Of a stretch of 64,000 nucleotides of DNA, positions 9,756 to 22,600 are shown piece after piece. Numbering within the stretch: position 1 is the stretch's first letter; each line of letters begins with the position of its first letter. A model generated the notes under the pieces. It was not told the origin of the DNA, did no database searches, and saw nothing but the letters and a program-made list of their open reading frames with translations. The translations under genes and the position numbers were made by a program. This stretch comes from Penicillium oxalicum (Eukaryota; Ascomycota; Eurotiomycetes; Eurotiales; Aspergillaceae): contig NC_064655.1 of assembly GCF_001723175.1 (NCBI RefSeq), forward strand, positions 2,852,001 through 2,916,000, in the 5' to 3' direction.

Positions 9756-11840
9756 TTAAATGGGCCGCAGTTGATAGTGAAACAGGGTCCAAACACTTTT
9801 GAGTGCCTCCACGCGATCCGATGCATCGAGAAGATCGAACCATTTAGTTCTCTGTAACTTGAGGACATGCCAGGGCTGGTCTGTGTCAGACTCGGGAGCG
9901 ACGGTACTCGTGCCGTTGGTGAGGATGTCCAGGTAGCGTTGATGAACTCGGAGGTGGAGAATGGAGATGTGGTGGTTGATAGAGGAAATCATATAGACCT
10001 GCCGATCACCTGGTCAGGAGAATTGCGACGTGGGAGAGCCAAGCGAGCAGAGCAAGAGGGGTCTTTGGAGAAAATAAAGAAGGGAAAAAGGAGGGGGGGG
10101 GAAGCAATAACTCACATCGTCGTAGAGGCTTTCCTTGGCCTTGCCGATTCGCATGTAGCGCATACGTCTATCCCACAGGCTCGGTCCAGGTTGCAGGATC
10201 TTCCACTTCTCAGAGCTCGACATCTTGCGCATCGCACTGGGACGGCGCGCCAGAGAGGTCATGAAGGGATGCTCAAACTTGTGCCGCTTGCGCGAGCCTT
10301 CCAACTCCTCCATGGGAGAAGAGGGTTTTGTCGCATGTTCCTCGAGTATGGAGTCCGACAGTGGTAGCCCGTGCGCACTCTTCACCAGATCATCGAGGAT
10401 TCCGCCGTTGGGCGCTCCGCCGAAGCGTGGGATCGTGGTCCACCATTTCCCTTCACCGGGGCGCTGTTCAACTTCCCCTTCGCGAGCACGTTCCTGCGCG
10501 GCTAACAACATCCCACCAACTTCTCGAAAAAGGTCGCAAAGCTCGCCCCTGCCGGATCCCGGTGCTTCACCCGGCCCCCGGAAAGCGGTTTCGGATCGGC
10601 ACTGAGCGATCAAAACCGGTCCCTCGAGGATCCCGCTGCGAGCGATAGTGCGATCACGCGGGGACCGAGCTGCATAAAAGGATTGCCGGACGGGGAAGAG
10701 CAGGTTCTGGATGGTCAAACGGGGTGGGAGCGTAGGCGCAGTGACCTGGCACCCGAACGGCCAGGCGATCATCTCAACGAATCCTCGAATGGTCTCGTCT
10801 CGCATTTCGTCTGGCATCTCGCTCCCAGCCCCGACGCGGCGACCGGTGTACTTCTTCACCGACGGATGGGAGACCTGCTCCGAGGGGTCGGCAAGTGTGG
10901 GATCGTTACCCATGCCTTGGTCCACGTCCATGGTGGGCTCAGCTGGACCCGGCTCGCCCAGATCGGCAGCGCTGCCATCCAAATCTAGACTGTCTCCCTC
11001 CCCGGACACCGACGTGGGTGTCACCGGGCGCTCAAAGTAATTATCCAAGCTCGTATCCCAGTACTGTGCCACATGCTCCAACCCGGTCCAGAATTTCCTC
11101 GTTTGGGTCACCCGCACCCGAGAACGACCCTCGCGGGGTGGCAACCGGGCGACCTCCCGAAAGGTGTCCTCATTGTCCAATGCCAACTCCTTCCGTAATG
11201 TCTCATACCGTTCTCTGGGCGGGTAGGGAGCGCCATTGCTCATGGTCGGATGTGTGACCTCTTCTTCATCTTCGGATTCCCTGCTTGAGGATACGTTGGG
11301 ATCGTCTGTGTCGATTTCCCAGGGCAGCGGAGGAAGCGACTGGGTCTGGTCTGCTGGGAACATGTGACGGATGTCCACATCCGAATCCACCTGTACGTTC
11401 AACGGCTGAAACCGATCGAGGGTGATGTCTTGTGGGCGCTTGATCCCCGCCAGCAGGCCATGGAGATCTGAAAGATTCGAGTCGGCATCGTTGGGGACAA
11501 TCTCGGGGAGGTTGTAGACGGGGAAGTCCAGCGGGGTGGGCGTCGAGGGGGGATTGCGTTCCTTCTCAGGCTCTGAGCTGGCCGAGGGTAAAGCTGATGA
11601 TCACATTAGGACTGTCTTGAATTGATTCCGTGCAGCAACCAGCGACCGCACTTCCCGCCTTGAAACAGGAGGGCAGATGGGCGGTTCCCCTTTCTTAAAG
11701 GATCCATGAGCTCGACGCGCACACATGCTCATGCCGGACGCCACTGACAGCGGGACGCTTCTTGACCGCGGGGCAGTTTTGGAGAGGGGAATGCCAGGAA
11801 TCTTGTAGAACTCACCTAAACCGGGGCCCCATCCAAACAT
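9756..11840 (-). CDS. Uncharacterised fungal protein, 581 aa, three exons
   Basis: Exons are 11840-11816, 11593-10116 and 9998-9756. Introns of 222 and 117 nt have GTGAG donors and CAG acceptors; the sum of 1,746 nt keeps frame and gives 581 residues starting MFGWGPGLALPSASS. The start was chosen because the tiny first exon splices in frame into the large second exon, and no other ATG lies upstream in that exon. The protein has no signal peptide or membrane span. The N-terminal third is acidic and Ser/Pro-rich (SSSRESEDEEE). A more ordered central part follows (GFVEMIAWPFGCQVTAP), then a basic patch (GSRKRHKFEHPF), and the third exon encodes an amphipathic helical tail (HLRVHQRYLDIL). I do not recognise a domain. 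It looks like a conserved Eurotiales hypothetical protein, soluble and perhaps nuclear, with function unknown. Confidence 0.75.
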
Positions 11841-14423
11841 TGTATTCAAACAGTGCAGTGTCAGATGAGATTTCCAGGGTGCATTCTCGGATGGTTCTCT
11901 CGTTATAGACGTTTATCACGGATCGCTCACTGGTCGGAGGTGGGGGGAGCTGAGGAAGAAGGACAGTCGACGTCGGGAGACTTGCAGGAATGCAGAGTTG
12001 TGCAGAGCGCACAGGCGATGTACGTTTGGGCCGAGTCGAGTGGAGACTCCAAGTGTGGAGGAGACAACCCGGACGAAGGTGTCTGAACTGGAAGAAGAAG
12101 AAGATCCCCGGCAAGAAGGGTGGTGTGGTCCTGAAACGTGTCCGTTGCATGTGGACAATAAACTTCTCAAAGCTCAAAATCCAGAACGGAGTTGAGAGCC
12201 ATCATTTTTTACCAAGATTTGGAGCTGTGCCCGTGCCTGCGCCCGTGCCCACGCTGGCGCTGGTGTTGATGCTGGCTAGTGCCTGTGCCTGAGCCTCTTC
12301 CGTCACCAGAAGAATTTGAGTCCACTAAGAACCAAAACGGGACCCAAGAGACAGTCCGAGAGAATTGCAGAGATTATTGCTGGAGGACTCCTACCAAGCC
12401 GCCCATGCCTTTGGAGTACTGAACCCACGGTTCTGCGTGTAGTCGTGTACCACACACTGCCGCCCGACCGTGACGGAGAAGGTCTTTCTCGACGAATGTC
12501 ATGTCTCGGCTGATCAGCACTCAAAATTGGCTCTCTCGGGGTCGATAGGTCTCTTTTCCAAAAGTCCATAGATGATTCAAACGGTGTGAGTTGTGGAACC
12601 ACACCTTTTCTGATGGAGAGAGGGAACATGTCCAGCATTTCAGAGCTGGTGCACTGGTGAAACGGCGTGTGGCTGGACCCGTCCAGACTTCTAGTGGGGG
12701 TGGTCTGGTGTCGCACGACAGCCAGCCTTGACAGTGCCTACTTTGATTCAGAATGAAGGCTGCAGTCTGAATGAACCAGTGGGGATCAACTCAGACAAGT
12801 ATGAGACTGTCAAGTTCTCAACCGGTGGGAGATTTCCATTCTGGGTTCGTGTGCATCTATTTTTCAAGGGAGGGAAAGATGTCAAACGGAGGACACGCTC
12901 GGACCGACTACGATACTGGTGAGACTGTGAGACGTATGAGGGTGGGGGAGAGATCTGGTCTATGCATAGGTAGCAGCCCTGCTCGAATGGCTTCGAGGCT
13001 GGTTTGTGTGAGATAGATCGCAAGCAGAAACCAGAGACTTGCGAGATTGTTCTGGCTGACATCATGCTCAAGCACGGAGAAGGTTCCGATGCATCAAGCG
13101 GGAGAGGAGTCAAGGAGAGAAGACTGTCAAAGATATGTCTCCCAAGACTAGTCCGGTGACACAAAGATTTCCGACCCAGACGGGAACCCCAAATTATCTG
13201 TCGCATAGAGGATTTCTTTTGGAAGCCGGAAAACTTGATGTTCTTAATGGCACTGACCCTGGAGATCGCTGAACTAAGTACCTACCGTCACTTCACGGCC
13301 CCAAGAAGCTCCAACAGAAATCCTTGAGCCATGTCTACAAAGTTAAAAAAAACGAATCGTCCAGACCTACCCGGTGCGGAACATGATTCGACATGCTCCC
13401 TATACTGATCACGCTGACAATACAATATTGCGAGGCCGTTTGTACCTCGGTTCATGGAGTGGCACACCCAATCACAGTCTGCCTCCGGACTGATTTGTGA
13501 GGGTTTGCAGAAATTCCTCCTATGAGAAGGTCCTACTCTGACTGGGTCCCAGCCATCATCCACGATTGTCAAGAATTTTGGGACTCTTCAGGGGGGGCCA
13601 GCCTTATTTGGGCTGATTGGCCCCTTCAGGGGATCGGGAGTATCGTCTCCTGCCACAGACTGGCAAAGCTTAATGAGTTCACTGGGGTAGGCGCTGGGGC
13701 CAGTGACTCTCTCAGTGGTCTACGCAGTGATTTGCCCACATGGTCCGATGCTGGGTAAATGTGCTCTGTCGCACCCTTTGCACTCGCGCACGGTAGGAAG
13801 CGCCAGCTCCCCCAGACGTGAAACAGTCACCCACCCCTGACACCATCCGCCCCCCCCAAAACCAAACTATCCCTGCCCCCCCCATTCTCCATCGTAGACT
13901 TGGCTGGCCGACCAATATAGAGTCTGGTATAATAAAGAACACTAGGGCCAGAATCTGACGTGAGGTGCTACTATTGTTTTTATTTCTGGCCCCTCATGCA
14001 ACCTATTTGCCATCTGACGGCAATGTGCTAAATTGGTATATCACGCCTTTCACAATCAGGAAACGGCCCGACGGAACCGACGAAAGAAGATCATGACTGC
14101 CTAATTAGGGATTTCATGACCAGTCGTCTGAAAAGAATCACGTGTATGATGAAGGAAACTGAGCCAACGACCATAACGTGACAAAAGAGGGCCTCCAAAC
14201 TGATGAAAACAAAAACATAAACAAAAACCCTTGCTTGAGTGTGATTGTCAACATTGGGTGTCCAACTCGATACTTTGAGAGCGGTTACGATCTTCTGCTT
14301 TTCTCTGTCGCAGTGGTTGCATTCTCTGTTTCCAACTCTCTCTTTGGTATTTTTTCATCGCATTTGATTTCGATCGAGACACCCATCTGCGCTGTAATTC
14401 TGTGGCCTCCGGGCTAAGGTGAG
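11841..14423. other. Divergent intergenic region, nothing coding
   Basis: About 2.6 kb separates two divergently transcribed genes, so it must hold both promoters. Near 12230-12290 is a short imperfect repeat rich in CCCGTGCC and GCTGG. C tracts (8-9 C) lie near 13848-13880. A pyrimidine-rich stretch at 14295-14370 looks like the leader of the downstream gene. Several frames of 60-150 codons exist on both strands, but none has protein-like composition or exon logic. No RNA genes were recognised. Confidence 0.5.
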
Positions 14424-15889
14424 ATGCTGCGTGCTTTGTCGGCGGAGGGATGGTCCCATACCCCTCGATATCCGAGTAAGTGATGATTGTGAGCTGGGCA
14501 CGATGCTCAAGGATGCTGGGATTGTTGACCTGACTGGGTACCACTGTAGGAGTGGAGATCACCTCGATCGTGACGGAAACGGTCCATCCGACGATTACAT
14601 TGACAGAGGTCCTCACCGTTGGAGTCACACGGGCGCAGACATCCTCACCAACCTCACCAAACGCCGGGCCGTCGTCGCAGCCGCCGCCGTCGCCACAGTC
14701 AGAAGTGACTGGGAGACAGACACAATCGGAACTTGGCTCAGCAAACGCAGATCAAACACCGACATGGTCATCCGACGCTTTAATGCCGAGCCAACTCACT
14801 ACTTGGCTGCCAGTGTCTACACTGTCACCGGTCACCCTCACCTTGCCAACATCGACAACTCGTCTAAGTGAGGACTTGGTGAAGCCTTCAGCTGTCTTGC
14901 CCGTCTCAGTAGCCAGTTCGGCGACCTTCTCTGCACCAACGTCGATGGGAGGCTCGTCGCAAACCTCGAGCGTCGGGGCTGATGCGGCATCCAGTGCGCA
15001 GCCGAGTCCAAGCACTTGGCTTACATTGAGCCATGCCCCGGCTACAACCATGATGACAACCACTTCAATTTCGAGTTCTCATCTTATATACCCTTCGCTG
15101 TCCCCTTCGTCCGCCACAGCATCATCTACCGGCATTGCTTCAGACGCCAGCTCCCTCGATAGCCAACTGAGTCACGGCAGACCTTCGTTATCGACGGGCG
15201 CCATTGTGGGATGTGTTGTCGGAGGAGTCATTGGCCTGGGACTGGTCATACTTGCCTGCCTGTTTTGTCTCAGACGCAAGGGAATTCAGGTCTTGAGCAG
15301 CCTCGGGATGAATTCAAGGCGGAAAAGTGATGATTCGTTGACGACTCTTCACGCCATGCGTGACAGTGAAGCTTTCCCAATGGGCGCGGTCCTTGCCCCT
15401 CGAGCCGCGAACATGGTACCATCCCATGCGACGACCCCTCGCCCAGTCGTTGCTGAGCCGGTCAAGCAAGAGCCAACTACCGATACGCGGGGTCTTGCGC
15501 AAAAGTTCCACGCGAAACATGGGGCCCTTTCTGCACGCTGCTCGGTTACTCCGCTCATCCAAGTGCAGCCCTGTTCCCGTGCGCCCTCGACCCTCTCTCA
15601 CCTGTCATCTCAACAATCGGCGGAGACAAAGCTGGACTATATGGAACAAGCAGAGTTTGGCACTGCACCCAGTGCCACATCCGACTATGAAAGCGTCGAT
15701 GACCCTGAGAAGAGCGTGATGATGGTCGATTTCTCTAATTTTCCCGAGGATAACAGGCTTGCCCCACGGAGAGACTACGATATGCGTCTGAGCACGCGCA
15801 GTGACCCATTCGATCTCGAGTTGCCATTAAAATCCCTGGGATGCCATGCCCGGCCGTTCCAACAAGGCCCAGAGACTGGCCATTTCTAG
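14424..15889 (+). CDS. Ser/Thr-rich single-pass membrane protein, 463 aa
   Basis: Exons are 14424-14475 and 14550-15889; the 74-nt intron has GTAAGT, a CTGAC branch site and a TAG acceptor. The first about 230 residues are extremely Ser/Thr/Pro/Ala-rich, as in O-mannosylated fungal wall-stress sensors. One hydrophobic span at about 235-259 (AIVGCVVGGVIGLGLVILAC) is followed by the stop-transfer LRRKG. A cytoplasmic tail of about 200 residues follows, with acidic and Ser-rich stretches. This layout resembles Mid2/WSC-like sensors, but no WSC or Cys-rich head is seen, so the family assignment is only by layout. The predicted N-terminus (MLRALSAEGW) is not a signal peptide. Either the true first exon lies further upstream, or the protein is inserted through its membrane span. 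The donor and acceptor are convincing; the start is not. Confidence 0.65.
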
Positions 15890-17106
15890 TGTCCCTGCTT
15901 TTTTGTGCCTGTCAACTCCCTTTGCATGCGTCAATTTGGGAAGCTATCAAAAGGATCAAGTCGGTCCATCTGTTCATTTATATTTGGATCTTTGCATTTT
16001 CGGAGTTTGGAAAGATACCCTATTTTTCGATGTTGTTTATGTTCTGAGCGCATTTGCGAGATTGTTATTTGGATTCTGTCTGTTTTGTCAATGTCCTGTA
16101 TCATGTACGTACCTAATGAGAAATATAATGATGGGGTACCTCTAGAGAAAATCTCATGATACGAGTACCTCTACCGGTTGCTGCGTCAGCGGCTCTTAGG
16201 TCTGTCACACCCTTTGGAAGCTTGATAAATTAGCCCGGAAGGTACCTATACATACGTCCGTCCACTAAATCTCATCGCGGACCAGTGGAAACAGATATAT
16301 CGTGCGTCATAGAGGTCGACAGGGAGATCTAAGCAACTTTTAATCTCGACCCATCCCCGTTGGATGGAGCCTGAGTAACCCATGTTCGAATATGCTACGT
16401 ACGTGAAGACATGCATTGATTTTGGTCGTTCTCGGCCCGATGGAGATAAGGTAGGGATAAAAAACTAGATCTGAATCTTGGCTAGCCACCTCTGCTGTTG
16501 TCATGCCCCGTCAGATCGATGGCTCAGTGATAGGGCCTCAAGTGCTTATATGCTTTTAGCGCCCAGACTGGAGCATTTTCGTGATACTACCCTCGTCTAC
16601 TCTCGCCTGATAGGTAGATGCTATGCTTGAAAATGGCGACCTCGCATCATCTCCATACTTGGTTGGAAGTAAGTAGTACTTTGGAGGCTACCAACCCCTT
16701 GTGCTCATCGCTTTCTTAGGCATCGAGCTGCGACCACTCGCTGGCCTATCAAGGCGGCGACGCAGCCGGACATTGTCCCTTCTGAGTTAGAGAGACAATG
16801 TGCCAAGTACATCCTAGCTGGGTGGAGCCCAGCACGAGTCTGGTGAGGGCAACAGGGACGGAATCAATGTCAGGGCATAAAGAAGAAGAGACCAATGAAA
16901 GATGGGTCATAGATTGCACAACGCCACACTAAGACCTCGGCTTCCCCGCTTTCGAAGCCTCGTTAGTCCATGATTGAATAGACCTAGCGTCAACTCGACA
17001 AGCTGATATTTCTTTGACCCCTGGCACCCCATTTTGCATTTTGAGAGCTGGAAAGGTTCATCTTGCCAGTTGAATAATTTCCAACACCCCAAGGTTGCGT
17101 GTCATT
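15890..17106. other. Intergenic, nothing recognised
   Basis: This stretch holds the 3' flank of the membrane-protein gene and the promoter of the short-chain dehydrogenase. It contains several GGTACCT/AGGTAC words common in Eurotiales intergenic DNA. No open frame with support, tRNA or repeat array was seen. Confidence 0.45.
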
Positions 17107-18237
17107 ATGGCTTCCACAGGAAAACGATGGCCCTCCCGCGAAGGTATGCAGTACTTAAGGAGTCCCCGTTTCCCCGGAGACTCCACACTTGCTCCAACTA
17201 CATGTCAAAGGCGCTAACCCCATCCACATCCAGGACTCACTGTGGATGTACTTTCCGCCGCGCTTCACCGGACCGTACTCAGTCCATGGAAGGTGCTACC
17301 AATTCTTGCACTGGCCCAGTATACAGCCAAAGGACGTGAATTACTCGAATCACGACCACAGCTGCTCCGAGTGCTTCATGCCCTGGCCATAACCGCCGTG
17401 ATCAGCCGTCTCTCCTCCTGGTTTGACCGGCGCACTCTCAACAATGGAGTCTCAGACCATTACGACTGGAACCGCGAGGTTGTTGTCCTCACCGGTGGTA
17501 GCGGTGGTATTGGCCAGAGAATTGCGCAGCTGCTCGGCTCCCGAGGCATCAAGGTCGCAATACTGGATGTCAATGCGCCGACAACCCAGCTGCCCAACAG
17601 TGTCCGCTTCTACGAGTGTAATATCACCTCACCCGCTGCCATTGCGGATGTTGCTACCAAGATCCGTGCCTCCTTCGGCCGTCCCACTATCTTGATTAAC
17701 AATGCCGGAATTTTGACCGGGAAGACGATCCTCGGTACCACCGAGGCAACAACTCGTCGGATGTTCGACGTAAACACCCTCTCCCACTACTGGCTGGCCC
17801 AGGAGTTTTTGCCGGACATGATCTCCTCAAACCACGGAATGGTGGTCACCGTTGCTTCGCAGGCTGGGTATACCGTCACCGCCAACATGGTGGATTATTC
17901 TGCATCCAAGGCGGCGGCGATTGCCTTCCATGAGGGTCTAGGCGTGGAGTTGAAGACGAGATACCAGGCACCTCGGGTGCGAACGGTGTTGGTCACGCAA
18001 GGATTCACGCGGACGGCGCTGATCGATAATCTCACTCCCGAGGATACATTCTTGAATCCGCTTTTGTATCCGGAAACTGTGGCGGAAAAGGTGGTGGAGC
18101 AGGTCTTATCGGGACGGAGTGGTCACGTCGTCGTTCCTGGGGTAGCGGGTGCCATTGCACAGAGATTGAGAGGGTATCCGCTTTGGTTCCAGCACTCGTT
18201 GAGATGTAGTTTGGAGAAATTTATGCGGGCGGAATGA
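17107..18237 (+). CDS. Short-chain dehydrogenase/reductase, 346 aa
   Basis: Exons are 17107-17143 and 17234-18237. The 90-nt intron has a GTATGC donor, a GCTAAC branch site and a CAG acceptor; 1,041 nt give 346 residues starting MASTGKRWPSREGLTVDVL. A classical Rossmann SDR is visible: the NAD(P)-binding TGGSGGIG at about 99-106, an acidic residue after beta-2 (ILDVN) suggesting NAD(H) preference, NNAG at about 168, the catalytic Ser in VASQAGY at about 220, and YSASK with Tyr at about 234 and Lys four residues on. A roughly 90-residue N-terminal extension with a hydrophobic stretch (LLRVLHALAITAVISRL) suggests membrane or lipid-droplet attachment. This matches the SDR16C/RDH10-17beta-HSD11-like group of retinol, steroid and lipid dehydrogenases. 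The substrate cannot be told from sequence. No pathway partners lie nearby. Confidence 0.9.
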
Positions 18238-19695
18238 GAGACGTGTGTGAATTCGGTGCAGTATTGAACAGTTTGGCGACCTCGGGTCGGCGGAATGTGT
18301 TGGAGAACTATGTCGTTGTGATCTATTGACATGAACCAGCAATCTCTAATCTTGTGGATATGGCGCTTTCTTTTTTCAATTTCACTTTAAGCCCTTGACC
18401 CTTCGATATTTTGCTGGCTCACTCTCTTGTGCTTGTAAGCCCTTATTCTTGCGAGTGGGTGATTTACTGTCTTTATCGCAACTACCAATTACGAGGCATG
18501 AGCTCTGTTCAGTACTCGAGCCGGGTCCCTTCGTGACTGTAGCTCGTCTCTCACCGAAGGGCGCATTTGAAGCAGAGAGCATTGTCAAAGAATCGAGCCT
18601 TGGGGGCAGGGTCTTCCGGAGGCGGGCAGCAAATCTCTGTATATCCTTGACACCTGCTCCCAAGACCTTTTTCCGAGTGGACCATTTTATGCTCAATACG
18701 GTTCCACTCGGAAGGACTGGGTCTCCTTGCTCATCAGTCAGACTACATGCAAGTACTCTAGGAGAGGTACGATTCAATTTACCGACAAGAGCCATGGTTC
18801 AATGCTGTCTGGACCTGCCGCAGCTCGTATACCCATCGGATGCGCTTCATGAAATGTCTTCTTGAGAGGTTGTGCCTGTTTCCACTGCCAGAATTCGACT
18901 TCATCCTCTTCTGGCGCTGCAGGTGGCACGTGCGAGCGGCTTCACCGCGACTTTGATTCGCTCCACTTGGCGGCGTTGGCGGCGTTGGACAGCTGTTCAT
19001 CTCCAGCCAGCCCAACAGCAAAAATTTCTCACGTCTCTCTTTTTTTTTTTTCCTCTTCTCAATTCCTGCAGGACACGAGTGACGATTGACTTCTGCAGGC
19101 TCTGCGCACCATCCGAGTCCACACCAAACTTCGAGTATCGATGCGCGGCATCGCTCATGGTCATTAAGGTTGTTCTTCCGAGCGGTGAGTGCTGAGTACT
19201 GACATACAGATCAATTTCACTTTCCGAGATTCCCTCCAGTTTCAAAAAGCTTGGGCCGAGGCGGGACTAGTGCGATCGGCTGGGTAGCAACCAGCCCAGC
19301 GTATCCAAGTATCAACGCAGCAACCTGAGCAACACTTCCCTTGCACGGGGCAGAGTGGGTTCGTTCGTAGCCTGACCCAGTCCTGCCCGGTCTCCGCTTG
19401 GGGCTTTCCGTGTTGAAGATCCACGGTTCAGCTCCCGTTGTTTACTACTGGCCCAGCAGGCTGCCGGACTGGCCGTCCCATCAAAACAAACCATAACAAT
19501 CATCGAGTCCAGCCACACCACTTTGCTACTACTTCCCCGACCTCCTCATTATCACTCATCATCATCGTCTGATCTGCATCTCGGCGGGCTCACTCACTTC
19601 ATCGGCACTCTCAATTCTCCCACATTCCTTACCACCTCCCTCCCTCCACATGGTGGTCTGTGCCGTTTGGGCATTCCTCTGAATCATTGCCCGCC
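18238..19695. other. Promoter and leader of the leashin gene
   Basis: No supported gene is present. A run of 13 T followed by a pyrimidine tract and TTCCTGCAG (about 19039-19072) has the form of an intron 3' end, so a 5'-UTR intron is possible. From about 19490 the sequence is strongly CT-rich (TCATC and CTCCC words), as in leaders of highly used fungal genes. It ends with CCCGCC directly before the ATG at 19696. Confidence 0.45.
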
Positions 19696-22600
19696 ATGTT
19701 CAAGGCCCTCATGGGCGGGGGCCGGTCGGCATCCAGCTCGGATGCCCGCAGCACCACCAGCTCCGGCAACAAGCTCGTTCGTCGCAAGACCGATTCCAAG
19801 TCAACATCGAGCCGCAAATCCTCACGGGGTGACGACCGTGATCGCGGCTTGGGCGACTTGTCGGCCTATCCTGTTTCTTCATCAGGCTCGCGGCGCGGCC
19901 CAGCCAGTGTCGCCGGCGAGTCTGTCACATCATCCTACATAACCGCCGAGCCCGAAGTGATCGATTATCCCGATCGAACGGCCTCTGACCGTGGCGCCAA
20001 ACGGAGAGATAGCAATCGCGAGAGCATGAGCACCCGCCGCCGAGATCGCGATCGTTCCGAAAGTCGGGATCGTGAGAGAAGGCGCTCCAGTCGCCGCGAT
20101 GAGGACTATGTGCACGAAGATGAGCTGTTCAGAGAGCGTCGCCGTGAGTATCGCGATCGTGAATACCACGATCGGAGTCGCACGTACTCGGGGGATCACT
20201 ATGTCCCACACACTTCGGCAGCCATGCCGTCCAGTGCTCCAGGTGCCCAATTCCCTGTTGACACGGCGGCACAACAATATCCCTCGCAATATGGCAACAC
20301 CGTTCAATCTCCTGTCGCAATTTCTGCGGGTCATCCTTTAGACCATGCTTCGTCGCCCTCGTATGACCCGCACGTGCAACAGCAGTTCCCTGGTCAGTTT
20401 CCGTCCGGAACCGCCCAACCTTATTACCCGCCCAACAATCCAGCAGGGGCTGCTGCCGACTATTACGGCGACCAAGGACAGTCGGTGAATGATCAGCCGG
20501 GCGTTCGGCCGCAACAGCCTGCTATCATTCCAAATAGCCAAGCTCACTTGATGACTGCCTCCCCATCAGCTAATCCGCCACCGGAACCCAGCAGTTTGGG
20601 CCAGGTTGGTGCCGCCGCCGCATATTTTACCGATGACGTCCCACACAGCACCTCGCAGATCGATCCACCGGCCAGTTCATCATCGAAACCTCCCAAGCTT
20701 AGCCAGTCGTCCCGACCATCCAAGCCGTCAAGACCTTTTTCTTCAGGTGCGATCCCCCCGGCTACTGCAACTGGGGCCGTGGGTTATGGCATAGGTGAAT
20801 ACGAGGAGTCACAGGCAGCTGCAGCTTACCAGCACGAATCGTCCTCATCAACCGCTTATCATCACTCGCACCCATTCACTCAACAAGGCGAACCAACGTC
20901 GACGAAGCCTCCTCATTCTCATGGTGTCGGAGCCGGCATTGGTATGGCTGCCGCAGGTGCAGCAGCGGGGTACATGATCGGCCACCACCATGACTCTTCC
21001 AGCCCAATGCATTCTCCACAATATCCCCATCAACACCCTCAGCATGGTGCGCAGTACGGAATTTCTCACAATCATGCCATGATGTCGGGCGGTGCCGGCG
21101 CAGTCCAATCATATCAACCGTTTGTTGCCCAGAGCCCAGGCTTCTATCCGCCCAGCACGCTAGCGATGCAGCACCGACACAAGGATCCACTGACAAAGTT
21201 TGTTGACTTTTGGCGGGATCCGGAAGGTGTTGGTCGGTTCGAGGACTACACAGAAACTATCGGCGTGTGCAAGTACTGCTTTGAGCCTGGAACTAGCTCT
21301 ATGAATGCGCCTCGCAGGCACAATTATCGGCCGCGTCGCCACTCCGCCGATCGTTACAGCAGCGGTAGCTCGTCCCGGATCAACAAGCTTGAACGTTATC
21401 AATCATCCGACGACGAAAGAAATGGCCGACGACGCTCTTCGAAGAAATCCTCCTCATGGCTCCCCGGCATGCTCGCTGGATACGCAGCAAAGTCCATTTT
21501 CACTGGCAAAGATTTCGATGACTCTTACAGTGTTCGGTCCGGCCATACATCGAGATATCGCGAGTCTAGGCACCATCGCGAAGAAGATCGAAGGAGCTAC
21601 ACTTCTCATGGTGTAGCTCGTCGTTCTGATCGTTCGTCTTCTGGAGAGCGTTACTCCAATGGTAAGCACAAACGTCGTGCCAATTCGCATTCACGGTCCC
21701 GTTCAAGATCACACTCGAGGTCGTCGTCTCGCTCAGGTCACCGCTCCTATGTCAAAGAAGCCGCCCTTGGCGCAGCTGTGAGCGACGCCGCCTTGGCACT
21801 TGCGAAGAAGCACCGAGATCGCAGCCGCTCTCCCGACCGAAATCAGCGTCGCAAAGAATCGTCATCGAGCACATCTTTTGTGGATGTTTCTCGGTCCTCT
21901 CCCAAGTCTACCGGGGGGTTCACTTCCTTTTTCACCTCCACATCTGAGAACCGCAAGAAGTTGAAACAGAAGCGAAAGTCCAAGAAAGCCAAGAGTTTCT
22001 TTTCATTTAATGGTTCTTCTTCCTCCTCCTCCCTTGACGCTGATTTAGCGTTTGGGACCGGATTTGCTAAGAAGCCAGGTAAGCTGCAGAAGAAAAAAGC
22101 CAAGAAGAATGAGGATATTGACGCCGCTCTCTTGGGGTTGGGAGCCACTGCCACTGCTCTTGCTGCCTCATCTCATCATCGAAGTGGTCGGAATGCAGGC
22201 CAAATCATGAGTGCCCGAGACAGTCGCACGTCTCGATACAGTTCAGGGGCCAAGGATGACGACGAGTGGATTGACGCTGAGTCCGACGAGCAGTCCTCTT
22301 CAAGTGTCAGCTCCGCTTTGGCATTCGGGGCCAGCAGCAGCTCATCCTCGTCTGATTCGAACTCCAGTGGTGGTTGGAAATGGGGTTGGCGCAGCAAGAA
22401 GAACAAGAAGAAGAGCAAAGACAAGAAGTCGTCAACGAATGATGCGCTCCTTGCGGCTGGAGCTGGGGCACTGGGTGGGGCTGCGATTGCTTCCATGGCT
22501 CGCCGCCAGGATAGCCGCCCCCCCAGCGAGCAGAGCCTTCAACAGGTCTATCCAGTGCCCACATCTGACCCCACGAGGTTCGATGTTGCCAGAATTACGC

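Noticed and set aside
14248..14628. 126-codon minus-strand frame before the membrane-protein gene
   Set aside because: Overlaps the spliced first exon and leader of the plus-strand gene; the sequence is basic low-complexity with no family signature.
18382..18865. Overlapping frames of about 140-156 codons on both strands between the SDR and leashin genes
   Set aside because: No splice signals, no protein-like domains and opposite-strand symmetry; treated as intergenic.
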